Assembly (NCBI RefSeq): GCF_026914265.1
Contig: NC_069124.1
Coordinates: 15,521,088 to 15,585,087, forward strand
Length of the DNA stretch: 64,000 bases
Direction of reading: 5' to 3'
From: Mya arenaria
Taxonomy: Eukaryota > Mollusca > Bivalvia > Myida > Myidae
The position numbers were made by a program, and so were the translations under genes. Below the pieces are notes generated by a model. The model saw only the letters and a list, made by a program, of their open reading frames with translations. It was not told where the DNA came from and did not search any database. Position 1 is the stretch's first letter. Each line of letters begins with the position of its first letter. Shown here piece after piece: positions 58,401 to 64,000 of this stretch.

Positions 58401-61400
58401 ATCTCTTTAACCAGCGTATGGATGTATCTGTACTGGCCCTGAAATAATGTATTTAAATGTTATCAAAAGTGTGATTAAACTGTTACTGATATCGTAATTT
58501 ATTAAAACGAGAACTAGTTTTTGTGAAACATTTAAATAAAACTTACAGTAATTATAGCGAATACGTTACTTGATTCTGTTAAACGGTCGAATTACGCTAT
58601 GCTTAATGTTAAGACAACTAAACTACTATGCAACTATTTAACATACCAATATACTTGTTTGGCACTTACCGCAGTTTGAACCATATTGACTCTCTGGTCC
58701 CGCAGATTCTTTACACATTCAAATATGTTAGCTGTTCCCAATGCTTTACCTGCCTCATACAACACATCCATGGCTATGAAGGTTCCAGTTCTCCCGACTC
58801 CGGCGCTAAACATGAACAAACGCTCACTAATACAAATATTTCGAAACTACATGTTTCAAATTAATCAACATAAAAGGCTGCTGAAATATAATTAGTACCA
58901 AGAAATCATGAATTGGTGACAATTTCAGGATTGGCAAAGATTTTATACATTTTAAAAAAAAAAGTTCATAATTCTGTTTCGTCAATTTACGTTATTTTCT
59001 CATCAAATCGGACTTGTCGAAAAGTAAACCACGTACGGTGTTCGTGAAAAGGTATAACAAGAGCTGTCACTGAGTGTGACAATTTTTCAAAAATATTTGT
59101 GCGATGATATTCATTAATTACCTCATGTTTTGTAACGTTAAAGCTCGTAAACGGCCACATATTATTATGTATGTGCATATAGATTGCATAAGGTATCATC
59201 CTAAGTGTGACCTTCACCATCATATAATTTGGGCCTTTCACGCAACACACTGAATTTTTGCGTCGAACGCATTTGAAAAAAAAATCGAGAAATAAAAAGG
59301 AAGGGTGGATTGACGCGTTCTGCTTTCGGAAGCATACAAACAAACAAATGTTGTTCAAGTCACAAAACTAAAAAAATAATGTTTTGTACCTTTACATAAA
59401 TGAGTATTAAAATCATTCAGTGAATTGGTCTGTATCATACTTGTGCATTTATTTAGTGACATGTGTATGAACATTGAACAACATTTATCTAAATATGAAA
59501 ATTACCCTGACAAAAACATAGTATCACCTGCAATGCACCAGCCATGGGAGGATCTTATCTTCGTCATGGGCTCTAACTCTTCTCCAGAAATGTATCAAAC
59601 TTGCGGGGCTGTTTGGTACATCCTTGTCAGGCCAAGCTGTATAGTGAAACTGGGTTACATCTGTCGTTGAATCGGGATGCCCCTAGTCAAATACCAAACC
59701 TATTTACGTAACTTGTTCTCGTTTTATAGAACCAGACATCGAAACATAGATTGTCGAGTTTGTCCATAATATGCTTGTTGCAAAGAACATCGACAAACAA
59801 ACCATAAGAGCCTTTGCGGTAATTATATATAAAAATGTAAACAAAAAATGCTTAATTTTGTCAAAATCTTTTGTTATACTATGAAAAAGTGGAAGTGTTT
59901 TATTTCATGCTTTTTGATGAAACATCAATTTTATCAGTAAAATAACAACAGTTAAAATTAACAATTTGATTATTTTCACTGTAATCTAAGGAGTGAAAAA
60001 TCAAATTGAAGAACTACTTTTTAAAATCGAAGGTGGTAACTTTCCCCTGATCGGACTAAACGTATCACGTAAGAGCCAGTCAATATTGCTAAGAGTATTT
60101 TTTTTATATATAACCAAAAAAAGGAAGAATAAGTTTTAAAAAATATACTTTTGTGAAATATACATAAAAAACATGTTTTCATACGTTTCTAAAACTTAAA
60201 GTTTAAAATTCAAGTATATGCTTTGTAACAAACACGTTGCAAACAAAAATAAAACATGACAGTATTTTATTCACGTCTCTTCAGACATAAAAGAAAACAA
60301 CTGATCGAACTTAAAGTCGATGTTATATTATCTATCAAATCTTTTTTCAATTTGTATGACTTTGTGTTAAAAACTTACAGAAAAACTTATACGACAATTG
60401 ATTGATTTTGTTATACCCCACCCACAACCAAGGGTGGTCAGCCCTACCCGTCCTCAAACCATTTAAGTTGTGCAAAAAGGACCCCCAATTTATAGTGTGC
60501 ATTATTACCATGTGAAAGACGCGTGATTAGTACAGATACATATTCCGACGCTATTTTTATATCAACCAGTATTTACGTGGTAGATAAACCCAGCAAATGT
60601 CGAATTAAAAAATACAGAAAATGTGTAAGTTTTTGACATTTTTTTGCAACTGTATCATCTGCTGTCTATTCCATTTACTTGTTATCATTTGGAACATAAA
60701 TGTATTAAGAAACGTCATTGAAACGTTTGCATTTAAACACAAATCAAAAATAAGATTTGAAAAATTAAAAAGGTAAAACCATTTTTCATAATTCAAAAAG
60801 GGGGTATTTAGAAAATAAAACAAAAATACTAATAAAACTCCGAATAAAAACATTAAAAAAGAAAAAAATGTTGATTTAATATCACCAATGATAAAAGAAA
60901 AAAAAAACTATATTTCGTCGTTGTGTAAAATATGTTTTCTATGACACGCGTGAAATAAAAAAAACACACAATTATACACTGAAATCACCAAATATTCTCT
61001 TTGTTTTTTTGAATTCACAAAATTCTACTCAAATGAGTATATGAAAGTTGTTGTTTGGTATTTCTTTAAAAAGTTAAAAACAATCGTTTAAAACATAGCA
61101 TATAGGAGAGAGTGCTTTTAAAATGGATTCGCTCACGGAACAATATGAATGAGTGACTTGAAATAGCAGATTCTAAAATCTTAAACTTGATTACATAGGT
61201 AATCATTTGGAAGAAATGATTAGCTAATATATGTCGCTTTTATTTTTAATAATGTTTTCTTTATTTGCTTCCAGGTTTAGTACAAAGATGCTTTTTATTA
61301 TGAAACTCAATGATCACACAGTTTTAAACCTTTTATTTTATAAGACAGACTGTATGTGATGCTCATAGCTTCAAACAATGACTGCATCGTATCTTTGAAA

Positions 61401-63851
61401 AGTTTTTTACATTAGGTGCTCTGAATTGTATTTCTCCGTCTGCATATAGAGTTGGGGTCTCTATCCATAGAAATACTTGGGGTTTACCTATAAGTTTATT
61501 ATTATATGGTTTTATTTGTTACGGTTTAAACCCCCGGTAAATTTACATTTTACTGTCCGTTCCAAGGCAGTACATAACAATCCGTGATAAACATACCTAG
61601 TTTTTTTATATATAGTATGTATGTACTGTGTTGTTTGTGGAGTTTTGTGCTGTTCTTCCATGTTTCTTGTTTTTGTTTTTATGTGTCTGAGGTGTTTACT
61701 CAGTGCCATTAAACCGGGTTTTCTACCGAGCTTGTTTCTGTAGTTTTTCCTATAATTTTTGAAAAACGATAGAAACATTAAACCATTTAATACACAAGAT
61801 AACTTACAAGTAACCGTTTCATAACGCTATATGTATAATGCATGTGCTTACCTCTTGATATATCCGCAAACGACGAATAGTAAAGTCTGCATACTTTTGT
61901 TCATGTTTTAAAGCAAGTACAATAGCATCATTCTCAGGCTGGTCGTTTTTTTCTGATGTCCAATATTTCAAACATTTCATCTGAAATATGTATATTAGTC
62001 ATTCAAGTATACTATCTTTTACGGATTGATGCATGGTATTTTGCCCTTCAAAACACAAAGAACACATTGAAAAAAAAAACTCTAAAACTGCTTACTATGT
62101 TTTATAACTGATGGAACCGAAACAGTTGACATACAGGTACATTCTTAACAACTAGCTTACAGTGCTTACTACTTTACAGTATAATAAGATAACTAGATGC
62201 AAGCTCACCCGTCCTTCTTCAGATAGATTTGTAACCATGACAATTGTATTTATTCTTTGTTCCAAAATCATACGACAAAAATCATTCATTGTTGCCTCGG
62301 TTGGTCCTGCAAAATCGATTTACAACGTTAAATCGGTCGAAGGTATATCTTATTGCTAAATTAATCAGGTTAAACACATTTTATGTTTATAAACATGTAA
62401 GCTATGACTTTAAAGGAATACGCTACATTTCAACTTGTTTCAAATTTGATACTATGCCATTTTTGAAATACAATTTTGAACAAAAAAGAGAAATTTAATA
62501 CAAACTTACGCGTTTTAGTTAATCAGACAACTCGTTAAAACTTGTAACCAAATTTAATCATTCTCTTCAAAGTATTTGCAGTCGCATCAAATTGTCTTAC
62601 ATTGAGCAGCTATGTAACAGTTTTGTCTTTGGTAACCCTGCGCAGAAAGAGAATAATGAACAATGTTTAATATTATGGTGTGTCGAACGTAGTCGAAATT
62701 ATACATATTGTTAATAAGAAAGATGTAAAGGTTGAAACGAAATAAGTTCATGTCTATAATATAGACATCTCGGCGTTGTAATTATATATCAAACCAAAAA
62801 TTAGTATTTACATCCATAACTAAAAACGATAAATATTTTAATACAACATACATTGATATGGCAGGCATTTATATAATCAGTATGAGGTTTCCCTTTTAGT
62901 TTCTTCAAAACAACTCTGGAATGATCATCTGAAAAAGTACTACGGCATAACAGAACGGAAAAATACAGAGAGATATAAATCGGCATTCAACAGTGAAAAA
63001 AACGAAATGGCAAAAGGAGGACAGACTTAATAAACGTGAACTCTAACGCGGAAATGGCTTCCATCTTCTATCTAATAACAAGGACACAATGATGTAAAAT
63101 ATAAATTTTAAACATGAAGTGTGTTTGTTAAGCTAATGCATCTGGACGACACATTCAACTCTTCTTATGATATCAGTTTTTACTTACATGCATACATTCC
63201 CCTGTATCGGTTTTTTCCATTATGCACCGGGTCTGAGGCCACATGCGTGGCATGGCATAGTCCTGATGGAAGTTTCTGCAGTGATTGCATGTTACATACA
63301 CATCTATTTACTGTATAACTTAATATAGTGTGAAATGTCCACCTCCAATTTTGCTAAGAATAAAGACGCAATAGCATGTGATATTATCATATGCTTTAAC
63401 TTCTTCCTTGCTTTATCCCCAGTAATTTTTTAACTTGGCTTTTAATTTAAATCTTTGAATTTAGTCTCAACACCTTTTGATTACGCTGATATACTATTGA
63501 TTTTTTTGTGATGTCAGGTGTCACATTTTGAGCATATCGTACATGGTATTTTTTACTGGAGCAGTAAGGTCATTTTGAGTCTGCTGCTGATCACCAGTGG
63601 GTAAGCCCAGAACACCCATTTTTGATATAAGCAGTCAATTCCAAAAATATAGCAGATTGAAGTAGAGTAGTATTGCTTCGTTAATCTTTTCCTTACCTGG
63701 AATTGCTCCATGAAAAACGTGATGCTGCTCTGTAGCAAATACTCTTTGAAGTTTTCCAAAGATATCTTTGTCTTTGAACACTGTTCTACTATTACAATAA
63801 CCTCGTTGTTGTAATAGACACTGTCAACATCCGGACTATCCTCATTGTGTC
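55059..63851 (-). CDS. Receptor-type protein tyrosine phosphatase, tandem D1-D2 cytoplasmic region (partial)
   Basis: Fifteen exons with matching phases, in transcript order: 63851-63697, 63275-63188, 62928-62852, 62637-62601, 62306-62209, 61980-61852, 59682-59528, 58805-58670, 58438-58301, 58097-57974, 57774-57701, 57354-57223, 56900-56775, 56530-56385, 55194-55059. They encode about 583 residues. D1 has NGKNRYRGMYAYDHSRV, TDYINACHI, VMVTNLSEEGR, WTSEKND, the WPD loop (YTAWPDKDVP), the P-loop VHCSAGVGRTG split across an exon junction, and the Q loop (QTAGQYRYIH). D2 has NIEKNRYKEILASDEYRPFL and VQCLNGAERSGLF. The enzyme would remove phosphate from protein tyrosine at the plasma membrane. Extracellular and membrane exons lie beyond the right edge, and the 3' terminal exon was not found. 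The junction of 62601 with 62306 creates TGA, so the copy may be defective. Confidence 0.9.
55388..55467. repeat. (TA)n microsatellite
   Basis: About 80 bases of TA repeat with one AAA interruption near 55,411, inside the 3' part of the phosphatase gene. Confidence 0.95.
55500..56165. repeat. Repeat with ACTCGGCCAATAT units and a terminal foldback
   Basis: At 55,550-55,605 a 22-24 bp unit recurs three times: AAACTCGGCCAATATCGACC, AAACTCGGCCACTATCAACT, AAACTCGGCCAATATGAAT. The adjacent CGTTTTGATTGGCTACAAAA matches repeat E at 7,117 in reverse. At 56,070-56,165 a hairpin pairs TTATTAGGTGATTTGGTCGA with TCGGCCAATATAAAGTCACC followed by TAATAA. It lies in a phosphatase intron. This is probably a non-autonomous DNA element with internal repeats; limits are approximate. 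Confidence 0.55.
59055..59290. repeat. Decayed clam repeat with GAGCTGTCACTGAGTGTGAC
   Basis: AAGAGCTGTCACTGAGTGTG begins a segment that also contains AGTGTGACCTTCACCAT and GGGCCTTTCACGCAACACAC, words I associate with a common bivalve repeat. A 123-codon minus-strand frame covers it but shows no protein-family character. It is in a phosphatase intron. Confidence 0.5.
59880..60990 (-). repeat. Dispersed repeat C, copy 2 (inverted)
   Basis: Reverse-complement copy of 50,370-51,560. Matching blocks are AAAATAACAACAGTTAAAAT with TTTTCACTGTAATCTAAGGA at the left, ATACCCCACCCACAACC in the middle, and AATAAAACTCCGAATAAAAA with TTTTCTATGACACGCGTGAA at the right. Divergence is substantial, so the insertion is old. 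It sits in the large phosphatase intron. Confidence 0.75.
61290..61770 (+). repeat. Dispersed repeat A, copy 2
   Basis: Same orientation as 40-750. It shares GATCACACAGTTTT, GGTGCTCTGAATTGT, CTTGGGGTTTACCTATA, TAAATTTACATTTTACT, GATAAACATACCTA, and the 3' end CCATTAAACCGGGTTTTC with CTTGTTTCTGTAG. It lies in the phosphatase intron between 61,852 and 59,682. Confidence 0.75.
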
Positions 63852-64000
63852 CTACAAACACGTTTTATGTTTCGAACGTTTATCTTTATTTTAAAAAGTA
63901 GTCGTTATTGATATGATTGATTTCTTTTAACTTCAATTTCTATGTTTAATGACAATGGCTGCCTTAAATAACAATGACTACTTTAAATGACAATAAGTTA

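Noticed and set aside
58987-59358. 123-residue minus-strand frame
   Set aside because: It coincides with a decayed clam repeat in a phosphatase intron and the phosphatase exons on either side join without it.
63553-63696. Extension of the phosphatase exon beyond 63,697
   Set aside because: A GTAAGG donor follows EQFQ, and the next exon (KLPSGL) joins there in phase with the expected family order.

Overview
The window looks like nuclear DNA of a marine bivalve mollusc, probably a heterodont clam; the species was not determined. It is AT-rich and has short exons with GT-AG introns. It carries repeats of bivalve character: a tandem repeat starting at GAGGGCCCTGAAGGCC, hAT-type MITEs beginning CAGGGGCG or CAGTGGCGG, and many foldback elements. 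Its gene content (tandem SRCR domains, a mitochondria-eating-protein-like gene, a two-domain receptor tyrosine phosphatase) also fits. No rRNA, tRNA or CRISPR array was recognised. All gene models below were built by hand from splice signals, reading phase and family resemblance, without any database search.

Left part (1-10.4 kb): a cytosolic-sulfotransferase-like pseudogene on the plus strand (exons scattered over 1.64-5.40 kb, three in-frame stops and one frameshift), with diverged inverted copies of a foldback repeat, one in its first intron and one beyond its last exon, and then a decayed LINE at 9.1-10.3 kb. Second part (10.6-19.9 kb): a minus-strand gene with six SRCR domains, all joined by phase-1 introns; one intron holds the clam tandem repeat and another a LINE reverse-transcriptase fragment.

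Middle (22.1-34 kb): a seven-exon plus-strand mitochondria-eating-protein-like gene whose phases agree throughout (465 residues), with a 62-bp minisatellite in intron 1. It is followed by a lone sulfotransferase exon, inverted repeats, a candidate small single-pass membrane protein whose membrane-segment DNA is repeated three times, and hAT-like MITEs. From 35 to 47 kb the DNA is mostly transposon-derived: a broken mariner copy with an intron-like insert, three copies of a MITE beginning AAAGCTGCA, a nested inverted-repeat element, and a few minus-strand exon candidates of unknown family.

Right part (47-64 kb): long AT microsatellites, two opposed copies of a 1.1-kb repeat, and the 3' portion of a minus-strand receptor-type protein tyrosine phosphatase (15 exons found, 63.85 down to 55.06 kb, continuing off the right edge). 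Domain 1 keeps the catalytic motifs, but an exon junction at 62.6/62.3 kb spells TGA. Domain 2 keeps a CX5R loop but has lost the WPD aspartate. A half-exon duplication lies just beyond its last confident exon.

The genes do not form a pathway. The SRCR and phosphatase genes belong to families that are expanded in bivalves. No retroviral, LTR or Polinton-type element was recognised.
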